Shown here: positions 45,313 to 53,942 of the stretch, in pieces
Layout: the number at the start of each line of letters is the position of its first letter
Numbering within the stretch: position 1 is the first letter of the stretch
Assembly: GCF_030246945.1 (NCBI RefSeq)
Contig: NZ_CP126742.1
Location: 2,046,001-2,110,000 of the forward strand
DNA from: Microbacterium sp. zg-Y1090
Lineage (GTDB): Bacteria; Actinomycetota; Actinomycetes; Actinomycetales; Microbacteriaceae
Length of the DNA stretch: 64,000 bases
Reading direction: 5' to 3'
Translations under genes and position numbers: made by a program
The notes under the pieces: generated by a model
Seen by the model: the letters and a program-made list of their open reading frames with translations, nothing else
What the model was told of the DNA's origin: nothing
The model's database searches: none

Positions 45313-45786
45313 TCAGTCGCCAGCAGGCGCGCCGCCGTTGCCCCACTCGGCCTTGCCGTTCGCGCTGCTGTATGTGTAGACGGAACCGTCGCCCGTCACG
45401 TTCTCGTTGTCACCCGTGATCGTGTAGGTCTGGTCCGTGTTGATCTTCACGACGAGCAGGTTGCCCTCGGAGACCGTGATCTTCGCGAGCTCCTCGGCCC
45501 CCTTCGACAGCGCGATCGCGTCGCCGCGGCCAGCGCCGGCGGTCACCGTGACGTCCTTCAGGCTTCCGTTGTTGGCCGTGGCGGCTTGCTCGATGGCGAG
45601 CGCAGCGTTCGAGATGTCGCTCTCGACCGAGGCCTTCCACGCACCCTCGCGCATGTTGAGGAAGACCGGGATGGCGACGGCGGCGAGGATGCCGATGATG
45701 ATGACGACGACGAGAAGCTCGATCAGGGTGAAGCCCTTTTCGCCGTTCTCCTTTTTCGCGAGCGCCCGCGACACAGACTTGATCAT
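45313..45786 (-). CDS. pilA: PilA, major type IV pilin
   Basis: 157-residue prepilin. The leader ends KKENGEKG and the mature protein starts FTLIELLVVVIIIGILAAVA, the near-perfect type IVa N-terminus with Glu5. The globular part is short, has no cysteine and ends NGKAEWGNGGAPAGD. ATG at 45786 has AAGGA 8 nt upstream. The codon and base use is less GC-rich than the neighbours. It is preceded by an AT-rich upstream region with its own likely promoter, and followed by a hairpin, as expected for a highly expressed structural gene. Confidence 0.95.
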   Translation of the reverse strand: MIKSVSRALAKKENGEKGFTLIELLVVVIIIGILAAVAIPVFLNMREGAWKASVESDISNAALAIEQAATANNGSLKDVTVTAGAGRGDAIALSKGAEELAKITVSEGNLLVVKINTDQTYTITGDNENVTGDGSVYTYSSANGKAEWGNGGAPAGD

Positions 45787-45920
45787 TCTGAATTCCTTCT
45801 TCTTTGGGGGGAAATCGGGTTCGGTCAACTCCGTTGGGGCGTCGTCGACGACCTCAAGTTAGCAGTTTCCCTACCAAATTAGAAGCCTCTAATGTGCCAA
45901 TGTTCCAAATTGTTATCCCG
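45787..45920 (-). promoter_or_regulatory. AT-rich upstream region of pilA with a dyad
   Basis: The 134 bp between pilC and pilA are clearly AT-richer than the rest of the window. On the strand of pilA they contain ATTAGA-N4-TCTAAT (45893-45878), about 92 nt before the ATG, a candidate operator or stem. I cannot fix a -10/-35 pair with confidence. Confidence 0.5.
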
Positions 45921-47156
45921 CTAAATCGCTTGGAAGACCATGAACATGGGCATGTAGAGGGCGAGGATCATGAATCCGAGAAGCGCGCCCATGAACACGA
46001 TCATCAACGGCTCCAGCATGGCGGTGAGCTGGGAGCTCATCGTCTCGACTTCGTCGTCATAGAAGTCCGCGGTCTTCTCGAGCATGGTGTCGATGGCGCC
46101 GGACTCCTCGCCGATGCCGACCATCTGGATCAGCATTTCGGGGAAGATCTCCACCTCGGCCAGCGACTCGGCGATCGGCCGCCCCTGGCGCACGCCCTCC
46201 TGCACCCCCTGCAGCGACGACGTCACGACGTAGTTGCCGCTGGTCGCCCCCACGATCGCGAGGGACTGCAGGATCGGCACCCCGGAGGCGAGCATCGTCG
46301 AGAAGTTGCGGGTGAAGCGGGTGAGCGCGATCTTGGTGTTGAGCTGGCCGAACACCGGCACCTTGAGCTTCATCGGATCGACGACGCGACGCACCGCCTC
46401 GGTGTTCTTGTTCATCCCCCACCAGATCGAGAACGCGACGGCGACCACCACGATGATGGGCACGGCCACCGGCATGGCGTTGGACATGTTCACCAGCAGC
46501 TGCGTCACCGCGGGCAGCTCGCTGCCGAGATCCCGGAACATCGCGTCGAACACGGGCACGATGAAGATCAGCATGGCCGCGACGGCCACCAGCGCGATGA
46601 TGAGCACGACGACCGGGTAGGTCAGCGCCGCCTTCACCTTGCTGCGCAGCTTGGTCTCGGCCTCGAAGTTGTCGGCGACCATCAGCAGCGAGCGGTCGAG
46701 GAAGCCGCCCGTCTCACCCGCGCGGATCAGGTGCACCATGATCGGCGGGATGACGCGCGGGAACTCCTCGAGGGCGACCGACAGCGCGGTGCCGCCCTCG
46801 ACCTTCGACGCCGTCTCCTCGAGGGTGCGCCGCAGCTTCGCGTTGTCGGTCTGCGACGTCACGATCGTGAGTGCCCGCAGGATCGAGACGCCGGCATTGA
46901 CCATCGTCGCCAGCTGGCGGGTGAGCAGCGCCAGGTCTTTCAGAGAAGGAGCGCGCTCCAGCCCCGGGATCGTGATCTCCTGCTGCAGACCCGTGCCGCC
47001 GCCCTTGCGGGACAGCGTGTCGGGCACCACCCCGCGCGCCTTCAGCTGCTGCACCGCGTGCGCCTCGCTGGGCGCCTCGAGCACGCCCTTGGTCTTCTTG
47101 CCGGAGGAGTCGAGTCCCTTGTAGGCCCACTGCGCGGGCTTCACCTTGGTCGCCAT
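45921..47156 (-). CDS. pilC: PilC, type IV pilus platform protein
   Basis: 411-residue polytopic protein of the GspF/PilC family: two repeated T2SSF domains (first with LALLTRQLATMVNAGVSILR, second with FTRNFSTMLASGVPILQSL), each followed by hydrophobic segments, and a final membrane helix (IVFMGALLGFMILALYMPMF). It forms the inner-membrane base on which the PilB and PilT motors act. ATG at 47156 lies 2 bp after the pilT stop. Confidence 0.96.
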   Translation of the reverse strand: MATKVKPAQWAYKGLDSSGKKTKGVLEAPSEAHAVQQLKARGVVPDTLSRKGGGTGLQQEITIPGLERAPSLKDLALLTRQLATMVNAGVSILRALTIVTSQTDNAKLRRTLEETASKVEGGTALSVALEEFPRVIPPIMVHLIRAGETGGFLDRSLLMVADNFEAETKLRSKVKAALTYPVVVLIIALVAVAAMLIFIVPVFDAMFRDLGSELPAVTQLLVNMSNAMPVAVPIIVVVAVAFSIWWGMNKNTEAVRRVVDPMKLKVPVFGQLNTKIALTRFTRNFSTMLASGVPILQSLAIVGATSGNYVVTSSLQGVQEGVRQGRPIAESLAEVEIFPEMLIQMVGIGEESGAIDTMLEKTADFYDDEVETMSSQLTAMLEPLMIVFMGALLGFMILALYMPMFMVFQAI

Positions 47157-47158
47157 GG

Positions 47159-48763
47159 TCAGGCACCCCCTGCGACCTGACGGGTGCCCTCGGGCACCTC
47201 GGCATCGGCGGGGGTGCGGGCGAGACCGCGGTTGCGCACGAGCTGTTCGAACTCGGTCTCGTCCTGCGCGAGCTCCAGGGCCTGGGAGTGCTCGATCTGT
47301 CCCGACAGCACAAGCCGGGCCAGGTCCTGGTCGAGTGTGTGCATGCCGATGGAGTTGCCGGCCTGGATCGCGGTGCGCATCTGGTGGGTCTTGCCCGCCC
47401 GGATCAGCGCCTGGATCGCCGGGGTCGAGAACATGACCTCCGTCGCCACCGCGCGGCCGCGGCCTCCCGATCGGCGGATCAGGGTCTGCACGACGACGGC
47501 ACGCAGCGTGGCGGCGAGCTGGGTGCGCACCTGCGCCTGCTGGTGCGCGGGGTAGACGTCGATGATGCGGTCGATCGTCTGTCCGGCATCCTGCGTGTGC
47601 AGCGTCGCGAACACGAGGTGACCGGTCTCGGCGGCGGTCAACGCCGTGGAGATCGTCTCCAGGTCTCGCATCTCACCCACCAGGATGATGTCGGGATCCT
47701 GACGCAGGGAGTGCTTGAGCGCCTCGCTGAAGCTGTGCGTGTCGGCGCCCACCTCGCGCTGGTTGATGATGCCGCGCTTGTGGTGGTGGAGGAACTCGAT
47801 GGGGTCCTCGACCGTGACGATGTGGGCGGCGCGAGACGAATTGGCCTTGTCGATGATGGCCGCGAGCGTGGTCGACTTGCCCGAGCCGGTGGGGCCGCAC
47901 ACCAGCACCAGGCCGCGGGGCAGGCGGGCGAGGTCGACGAGCTCCGGCGGCAGGCCGAGCTGCACCACCGACTTGATCTGGGTCGGGATGATACGCAGCG
48001 CCGCCCCGAGGCCGCGCTGATCCTGGAAGATGTTCACACGGAAGCGGGCGATGTCGCCGACGGAGTAGGCGAGGTCGAGCTCGAGATCCCGCTCGAACGC
48101 CTCCATCTGCTCTGCGGTGACGAGGCCATCGATGACGCGACGCACCCGGTCCTTGTCCCACACGGTGGTCTCGGCCACGGACTTCAGCTCGCCGTCCACA
48201 CGCACGACCGGGGTCGACTCCGCCACCAGGTGAAGGTCGGAGGCACCGAGGTCGAGCACCGACGCGACCGACGAGATGAACTCGGGGTCGACCTCGGGGT
48301 TGTGCGCGCGCAGCACCTCGGCGACCTCATCGCGACGGGACTCCGGCTCTGCCGGCGCCTGGGACGCGGCACTGCGCCCACCCAGGCGCGAGGCGACGGG
48401 CTCCGGATCGAAGAAGGACATCGTCGGCACCGTGGGCGACGGGATCACCGGCGCCGGCGGCAGGGGCTCCTGCGACGCCGCGGCCGGGTACGACACGGGT
48501 GCCGGCGACATCGGCATCGTCGGGGCCGTGGACACCGGCACAGTCGGCGCCGCCGGCACCGCGGGCTCCTCGAACGGCCATGACGTCGTCGGCTGCGCCA
48601 CCGGCTCGGGCTCGGGCGGCGACGCATCAGCACCCGGAAGCGTCACTCCCGGAACACCGGTGAGGAACGACCGCAGTGCAGGGTCGACCTCGTCCCCGCG
48701 CATGAGCGCATCGAAGCGCGAACTGCTCGTCATGCGCATCACACCGTCTTCGTCCGCCACCAT
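47159..48763 (-). CDS. pilT: PilT, pilus retraction ATPase
   Basis: 534-residue hexameric motor. The N-terminal 150 residues are a Pro/Ala-rich disordered extension that ordinary PilT (about 350 residues) lacks. Then come the PAS-like domain and the RecA-like core: Walker A CGPTGSGKSTT (about residue 290), Asp box VTVEDPIEFLH, Walker B ILVGEMRDLET and His box GHLVFATLHTQDA. The C-terminal stretch AIQALIRAGKTHQMR matches the AIRNLIRE retraction motif, which separates PilT from PilB. ATG at 48763 is used; the frame reaches a TTG at 48802 that I consider unlikely. Confidence 0.93.
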   Translation of the reverse strand: MVADEDGVMRMTSSSRFDALMRGDEVDPALRSFLTGVPGVTLPGADASPPEPEPVAQPTTSWPFEEPAVPAAPTVPVSTAPTMPMSPAPVSYPAAASQEPLPPAPVIPSPTVPTMSFFDPEPVASRLGGRSAASQAPAEPESRRDEVAEVLRAHNPEVDPEFISSVASVLDLGASDLHLVAESTPVVRVDGELKSVAETTVWDKDRVRRVIDGLVTAEQMEAFERDLELDLAYSVGDIARFRVNIFQDQRGLGAALRIIPTQIKSVVQLGLPPELVDLARLPRGLVLVCGPTGSGKSTTLAAIIDKANSSRAAHIVTVEDPIEFLHHHKRGIINQREVGADTHSFSEALKHSLRQDPDIILVGEMRDLETISTALTAAETGHLVFATLHTQDAGQTIDRIIDVYPAHQQAQVRTQLAATLRAVVVQTLIRRSGGRGRAVATEVMFSTPAIQALIRAGKTHQMRTAIQAGNSIGMHTLDQDLARLVLSGQIEHSQALELAQDETEFEQLVRNRGLARTPADAEVPEGTRQVAGGA

Positions 48764-48805
48764 GTCTTGTTCTCTTCTCTCCTTCAGGGTTCTGTACTGC
48801 AACCG

Positions 48806-51157
48806 CTAGACGGTCACGCGCAGAATCTCGTCGATGGTGGTGTGTCCTCGCAGCACCTTCGCCCAGCCATCCATGCGCAGACGCATCATGCCGTTCGCCT
48901 CGGCGTGCGCGGCGATCTGGGCGGTCGGCGCGTTCGCGACCGCCAGCCTCTCGATCTCGTCGTCGACGGCCATCACCTCGTGCAGGGCGATGCGGCCGCG
49001 GTAGCCGGTGTTCGAACACTGCGAGCAGCCGGTCGACCGATACACCTTCGGCGGTCCCGCCGCGGGGTCGACCGCCACACCCAGGATCGCCAGTTCCGTC
49101 CCGGTCGCCACCGACTTGACCTTGCACTTCGCGCACAGCCGTCGGGCCAGGCGCTGCGCGACCACCGAGTCCAATGCGGAACCGACCAGGAACGGCTCGA
49201 CACCCATCTCGATGAGACGCGTGACCGAGCTCGGGGCGTCGTTCGTGTGCAGGGTCGAGAGCACCAGGTGGCCGGTCAGCGAGGATTCGATGGCGATCTT
49301 GGCCGTCTCCTCGTCGCGGATCTCACCGATGAGGATGACGTCGGGGTCCGACCGCAGGATCGAGCGCAGCGCCGCGGCGAAGGTCAGTCCCGCCTTCGGG
49401 TTCACCTGCACCTGGTTGATCCCCGACATCCGGTACTCGACCGGGTCCTCCACGGTGATCACATTCACGGTCGGCTTCGAGATGGTGGCGAGCGTCGTGT
49501 ACAGGGTCGTGGACTTGCCGGAACCGGTCGGACCGGTGACGAGGATCATCCCGTACGGCTTGGAGAAGCTGGCCCGGAAGACGTCCATGTTGCGCTCGAG
49601 CATGCCGAGGTCATCGAGCTTGAGGCTGGCGACCGGGGAGTCGAGGATTCGGGCGACGACCTTCTCGCCCCACACCGTCGGCAGCGTCGCGACACGCAGG
49701 TCGACGGTGCGCCCGGCGTGGCCGACGGAGATTCGGCCGTCCTGCGGCTTGCGCCGCTCGCCGATGTCGAGTTCCGCCATCACCTTGAGCCGGCTGATCA
49801 CGCCGGGGATCATCGACCGCGGCACGGTGTGCACCGTGGTCAGCACGCCGTCGATGCGGTACCGCACCCGCAGCTCCTCACGGCCCGGCTCGATGTGGAT
49901 GTCGGACGCGCGGTCCATGATCGCCTGGCTGATGATGACGTTGACGAAGCGGATGATGGGGCCTTCGTCGGCCGCCGAGTCGCCGACGTCCTGACTCCAG
50001 GCATCCTCTTCGGCGGTGCTCTCGAACGACGAGGTCAGCTCGTCCATCTCCGCATCCGCGCGGTGGTAGCGGTCGATCGCCGCGAGGATCGCCTCCGGCT
50101 CGGCGACGGCCGCGACGATGGGCGCCCGCACGACCGCCGCGACGTCGTCGAGCACCACGACGTTGCCAGGATCGGACACCACGACCATCAGCCGCTCCCC
50201 CACGCGGGAGATCGGCAGCACCAGGTGCTTGCGGCACATCTGGTCGGGGATGAGGTGCACCACCGTGGGATCGACCGCGAACTCGGTGAGGTCGACGTAG
50301 GCCAGGCCGTGCCGGGCCGCCAGCGCGACGGCGAGCTGCTGCGGGGTCTGCTCGGGCTCGAGCTCGGGCTCCGGCGCCGGTCGGGGAATCGAGGGGCCGG
50401 CGGGGGGCGCGGCCGGTGTCACGGGGAGCGCGGCCCCCGCCGAGGCCACGTGCACCGGCTGCCCGGGGCGCGTCGTCGCGGAGAACTCCGCGAGCATGGC
50501 GAGGTCGCTGCCGTGCCCGCCGACGGCGGGCGCGGGATCCGACGGCGGGGTCAGCTGCGAGGCGCGTGCCTGAGGCAGGGACGGCGCCGGCGCTGCGGGC
50601 GCGACCGAGGCCGAGGCTGCGGGCGCGACGGAGGCAGGGGCGGCGGGCGCGACCGCGGCCGGGGCGGCCTGCGGCGGCTGAGGGCCCCGCGCGGAAGCAG
50701 CACCGAACGCCGGTGCGCCCGACGAGGCGACCATGCCGGCACCGGCATCGTGGCCGATCGGCCGTGGGGCCGGCGGGTGGCCGACGGCGGGGCGCTCGGC
50801 CGAGGCGACCAGGATGGGGGCGTCGCCTGCGCGGTTCTCCTCCTGCTGCGAGGAGAGCGCCCGCTGCCGACGCCGCGTGCGCAGCGCGACGGGAGCCGTG
50901 TCCGCCACCGGCTCCCTCACCGGTGGGTGCGCCGCGGAGACCGACGAGGCTGCCGCGTGCGCGGCTGGCGCCGACAGCGCAGACGGTTCCCGCCGCTCCG
51001 CCGCTGGGCGGGACGGGGTGTGGGCGCCGAGCATGGCGTTCCAGATCTGGTCCTCCGGCGCCGGTTGTCCCGCGGCGCTGTCACTGCGGGCGCTGCGCCG
51101 CCGCCGTTCGCCGTCGCCACGGGCCGCGTGCCCCGAATCGTGTGATGAGAACTCCAT
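48806..51157 (-). CDS. pilB: PilB, pilus extension ATPase
   Basis: 783-residue motor. The first 270 residues are Ala/Pro/Arg-rich and disordered. A MshEN/T2SSE-N domain follows (LAARHGLAYVDLTEFAVDPT, about 275-400). The ATPase core has Walker A TGPTGSGKSTT (about 541), ITVEDPVEYRMSGINQVQ and IGEIRDEETAKIA. A zinc tetracysteine (CAKC about 675 and CSQC about 711) is typical of PilB and absent from PilT. ATG at 51157 follows AGGGGGAT. First gene of the pilus locus, with a 389-bp gap upstream. N-terminal MshEN domains can bind cyclic-di-GMP in some homologues; I cannot judge that here. Confidence 0.94.
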   Translation of the reverse strand: MEFSSHDSGHAARGDGERRRRSARSDSAAGQPAPEDQIWNAMLGAHTPSRPAAERREPSALSAPAAHAAASSVSAAHPPVREPVADTAPVALRTRRRQRALSSQQEENRAGDAPILVASAERPAVGHPPAPRPIGHDAGAGMVASSGAPAFGAASARGPQPPQAAPAAVAPAAPASVAPAASASVAPAAPAPSLPQARASQLTPPSDPAPAVGGHGSDLAMLAEFSATTRPGQPVHVASAGAALPVTPAAPPAGPSIPRPAPEPELEPEQTPQQLAVALAARHGLAYVDLTEFAVDPTVVHLIPDQMCRKHLVLPISRVGERLMVVVSDPGNVVVLDDVAAVVRAPIVAAVAEPEAILAAIDRYHRADAEMDELTSSFESTAEEDAWSQDVGDSAADEGPIIRFVNVIISQAIMDRASDIHIEPGREELRVRYRIDGVLTTVHTVPRSMIPGVISRLKVMAELDIGERRKPQDGRISVGHAGRTVDLRVATLPTVWGEKVVARILDSPVASLKLDDLGMLERNMDVFRASFSKPYGMILVTGPTGSGKSTTLYTTLATISKPTVNVITVEDPVEYRMSGINQVQVNPKAGLTFAAALRSILRSDPDVILIGEIRDEETAKIAIESSLTGHLVLSTLHTNDAPSSVTRLIEMGVEPFLVGSALDSVVAQRLARRLCAKCKVKSVATGTELAILGVAVDPAAGPPKVYRSTGCSQCSNTGYRGRIALHEVMAVDDEIERLAVANAPTAQIAAHAEANGMMRLRMDGWAKVLRGHTTIDEILRVTV

Positions 51158-51546
51158 CGTCCTATCCCCCTGCCCCGCTCATACCGGCGCGCGGGCGGGC
51201 CGGTGGCCGATCCGCTCCGGCTCGTCGGCTCACGTCGAGAGACCCGCCCGGCCGCCGGGCGGCCGCCGCCCGGCACCCTGGCCGCGGGAGCGGTCGCCGC
51301 GCGCGCCGGACCACGGTCACCGGCGCGCGAAGCGCAAGGGGTGCCGGAAGAAGTGCGGCCATCGCAGGTTCCGTTCGAGCGGAGGTGGGGGGAACTACTC
51401 GAAACGTAACGCGGCCGGTCGTCCCGACTCGGGCGTCCCGGACGGACGACCGCGTACGTGATCACTATGGAGGAAGATGCCCTCCCTGCGCCAATCCGCC
51501 GCACCGACCGGCGCCGTGACCCGGCCGCGCGGCGGCCGGGCAGCCC
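51158..51546. other. Upstream region of the pilus locus, 389 bp, no gene seen
   Basis: No credible gene. It holds a 21-bp perfect palindrome (51254-51274), a very GC-rich block around it, and an AT-richer block near 51390-51410 where TACGTT (51408-51403, minus) could be a -10 element, which would leave a leader of about 240 nt before pilB. I looked for a GEMM-type cyclic-di-GMP riboswitch core and did not recognise one. Confidence 0.45.
51254..51274. repeat. Perfect 21-bp GC palindrome upstream of pilB
   Basis: GCCGGGCGGC, one central base, then GCCGCCCGGC. It lies about 97 bp before the pilB ATG and 273 bp after the aldo/keto reductase stop on the same strand. It may end read-through from that gene or structure the pilB leader. 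Confidence 0.6.
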
Positions 51547-52542
51547 TTACCAGAGCGGGTGGATGTCGGCGCGCAGGTACCGGTCGTACACGTCGCGCAC
51601 CGCGGCGTCGAACGCCTGCACGTCGAACGCGTCCGACTCCATCAAGGCCGCCGCGGCGGCGTTGGACGCCGCCTGCCCGACGTTGCGCGCGCCGGGGATG
51701 ACACTGGTGACCCCGGGGCGCGTGGCACCCCAGACCAGCGCCGCCGCCGGCAGCGGCACGCCCTCGGGCAGCGCCTCGGTGAGCGCAGCCACGGCGGCGA
51801 GGCCGGTCTCATAGTCCACGCCGGAGAACGTCTCGCCCCGGTCGAACGACTCCCCGTGACGGTTGTAGCTGCGGTGGTCGTTCTCGGCGAACGTCGTCGC
51901 CCGGGTGTACCTGCCGCTGAGCAGGCCCGACGCGAGCGGCACACGGGCGAAGATCGACACACCCGCATCCGCCGCGGCCGGCAGCACCTCGTCGAGGGGC
52001 TTCAGTCGGAACGGGTTGAGGATGATCTGCACGTTGGTGACGTTGGGGCGCGCGATCGCCGCGAGCGCCTGCGCGCACGTCTCGACCGAGACGCCGTACG
52101 CGGCGATGGCGCCGTCGGCGACGAGCGCGTCCAGCGCGTCGTAGGTGGCATCCGCCTCGATCACCTCGGTGGGCGGGCAGTGCAACTGCACGAGGTCGAG
52201 CGTGTCGACCTTCAGGTTCGCGCGGGACCGATCGGTCCAGGCGCGGAAGTTCTCCGGCGTGTAGTTGGCGGGTTCCTGCGCCATGCGCCGCCCCATCTTG
52301 GTCGCGACGGTCACGCCGTGGCCGGGACGCTGGGCGAGGAACGCGCCGATGATCGTCTCGCTGCGCCCGTCGCCGTAGACGTCGGCGGTGTCGAAGAGGG
52401 TGACTCCGCTCTCGAGCGACGCCTCCAGCACGGCCAGCGCATCGACCTCGTCGACCATTCCCCAGTCGGCTCCGAGCTGCCAGGTTCCGAGTCCGATGGC
52501 TGAGACGGATCGACCGGTGCGGCCGAGGGGGCGCTGCTGCAT
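51547..52542 (-). CDS. Aldo/keto reductase
   Basis: 331-residue NADPH-dependent oxidoreductase with a TIM barrel. The catalytic tetrad is visible: Asp and Tyr in FDTADVYG, Lys in VATKMG and His in VQLHCPP. The C-terminal NADP motif is GATRPGVTSVIPGARN. ATG at 52542 follows AAAGGAG at good spacing. The substrate cannot be told from sequence. It is the gene upstream of the pilus locus but far enough away to be separate. Confidence 0.9.
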   Translation of the reverse strand: MQQRPLGRTGRSVSAIGLGTWQLGADWGMVDEVDALAVLEASLESGVTLFDTADVYGDGRSETIIGAFLAQRPGHGVTVATKMGRRMAQEPANYTPENFRAWTDRSRANLKVDTLDLVQLHCPPTEVIEADATYDALDALVADGAIAAYGVSVETCAQALAAIARPNVTNVQIILNPFRLKPLDEVLPAAADAGVSIFARVPLASGLLSGRYTRATTFAENDHRSYNRHGESFDRGETFSGVDYETGLAAVAALTEALPEGVPLPAAALVWGATRPGVTSVIPGARNVGQAASNAAAAALMESDAFDVQAFDAAVRDVYDRYLRADIHPLW

Positions 52543-52620
52543 GAAAGCTCCTTTGACCTGTCCAGGATGCCACGCCCGCCGAGCCCCGCGCGCATCAAGC
52601 CGGTCCGCGGGGCTGCGGTC

Positions 52621-53037
52621 TCAGCGCGTCGGCCGCCGGAGTGGGCGCCGTCGCCGCACCCCCACCGCGAGGGCCGTGTCGGCGAGGACCGCGACGGCGA
52701 TCGTCAGCAGGTAGACGAGCAGGTCGCGGGGGTCAAAGACGGTGCCCAGCAGCAGCATCGCCGGCGGGAACGCCGCGCCGAGGCGCTCCGGGGCACCCGT
52801 CAGCTGCAGCAGCTCCACCGCGGTGCACCAGGCGCCGGCGGCGACGGCGATGAGCCACGGGCGAGGCCGCGGGAAGATCATCACGAGCCCGGCGTAGGCG
52901 GCGAGCGCGTACAGCGCATCTCCGGCGATGTCGGATGCCGCGGTGTCGGCAGCCCAGCGGTGCACGGCCAGTCCCGTCGCGACCGTCGCCACCAGCGCGA
53001 GGGCGGCGATCAGGCGACGGCGGGCGGGGCGCGGCAT
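52621..53037 (-). CDS. DUF2809 membrane protein
   Basis: 138 residues with about four hydrophobic segments; the family features are the DALYALAAYAGLVMIFPR stretch and ELLQLTGAPERL, then FDPRDLLVYLLTI. Such small membrane proteins (DUF2809, VanZ-like in shape) have no known function. ATG at 53037 is preceded by TACAGT with 6 nt between and no Shine-Dalgarno sequence, so probably leaderless. It is divergent from an alpha/beta hydrolase gene. Confidence 0.82.
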   Translation of the reverse strand: MPRPARRRLIAALALVATVATGLAVHRWAADTAASDIAGDALYALAAYAGLVMIFPRPRPWLIAVAAGAWCTAVELLQLTGAPERLGAAFPPAMLLLGTVFDPRDLLVYLLTIAVAVLADTALAVGVRRRRPLRRPTR

Positions 53038-53043
53038 CCGGTC

Positions 53044-53049
53044 ACTGTA
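53044..53049 (-). promoter_or_regulatory. Leaderless -10 element of the DUF2809 gene
   Basis: TACAGT on the minus strand ends 6 nt before the ATG. Confidence 0.5.
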
Positions 53050-53101
53050 CGCCGTCGACGACCCGCGACCCCGACGGGCGGGGATGCGGGAGGATCGGGG
53101 G

Positions 53102-53896
53102 ATGGATGCCGCGCTCCCCGGACTGACCCGCCTGCCCGCACCGCAGTTCGTCATGACCGCCGACGGCGACCGCATCGCCACCTACACCTGGGGCGACGAG
53201 ACCGCCCCGACCGTGCTGTGCGTGCACGGGTTCGGCTCCAGCACCCGCGACAACTGGGTGGCCACCGGCTGGGTGCGCGACCTGCTCGCCGCCGGCATGC
53301 GCGTGCTCGCCGTCGACCAGCGCGGCCACGGCGCCAGCGACAAGCCGCATCTGCCCGGGTCGTACGGCATGAGCGCACTGGTGGGCGACCTGGTCACCGT
53401 GCTCGACACCTACCTTCTCGACACCGTGCGCTACGTCGGCTACTCGCTCGGCGGACGCGTCGGATGGCAGACCGCCGTGGACGTGCCGCACCGCATCGAG
53501 CGCGCGGTGCTCGGCGGCATCCCCGACGGCACTCCCCTGGCGCGCATGCGCATCGACCAGGTGCACGCCTACCTCGACAGCGGCGAGCCGGTGGCCGATG
53601 AGGTCACCCGCCGATACGTGTCACTGGCCGAGCGGGTGCCGGGCAACGACCTGCGAGGTCTGGTGGCGCTCGCCGAGGGGATGCGCGACGGGGACGCCGA
53701 CCCCGACCCCGCGTCGCCGCCGGTGCAGCCGGTGCTGTTCGCGACGGGAACGGACGACCCGATCCTGGAACAGTCGCGGCGACTGGCGTCGGTCGCCCCG
53801 CAGGGGACGTTCCTCGAGATCCCGGGCCGCACGCACGTCAACGCGCCGGGATCGCGTGACTTCCGCCGGGCCGGGGTGGCGTTCCTCGCAGCCTGA
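53102..53896 (+). CDS. Alpha/beta hydrolase
   Basis: 264 residues. HGFGSSTRDNW holds the oxyanion His-Gly, DQRGHGAS is conserved, the nucleophile Ser is in VGYSLGGRVGW, the acid is Asp in GTDDPI and the base His is in GRTHVNAPG. No signal peptide, so it should be cytoplasmic. ATG at 53102 follows GGAGG at 8 nt. Substrate unknown; carboxylesterase or lactonase activity is typical of the group. Confidence 0.85.
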   Translation: MDAALPGLTRLPAPQFVMTADGDRIATYTWGDETAPTVLCVHGFGSSTRDNWVATGWVRDLLAAGMRVLAVDQRGHGASDKPHLPGSYGMSALVGDLVTVLDTYLLDTVRYVGYSLGGRVGWQTAVDVPHRIERAVLGGIPDGTPLARMRIDQVHAYLDSGEPVADEVTRRYVSLAERVPGNDLRGLVALAEGMRDGDADPDPASPPVQPVLFATGTDDPILEQSRRLASVAPQGTFLEIPGRTHVNAPGSRDFRRAGVAFLAA

Positions 53897-53942
53897 CCGG
53901 GGCGAGACAGGGCGGGGCGAGACGGGGCGGGTCTTCGCGCCG

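Noticed and set aside
48764..48802. Longer pilT start at 48802.
   Set aside because: The codon is TTG and the extra residues are not conserved in kind; ATG at 48763 is the simpler choice, although its ribosome site is weak.
51158..51420. Cyclic-di-GMP (GEMM) riboswitch upstream of pilB.
   Set aside because: The region is GC-rich and structured, but I could not find the conserved GEMM core or tetraloop receptor motifs.
51458..51814. Plus-strand frame beginning at ATG 51468 upstream of pilB.
   Set aside because: It runs into the antisense of the aldo/keto reductase gene and has Arg/Ser-rich shadow composition.
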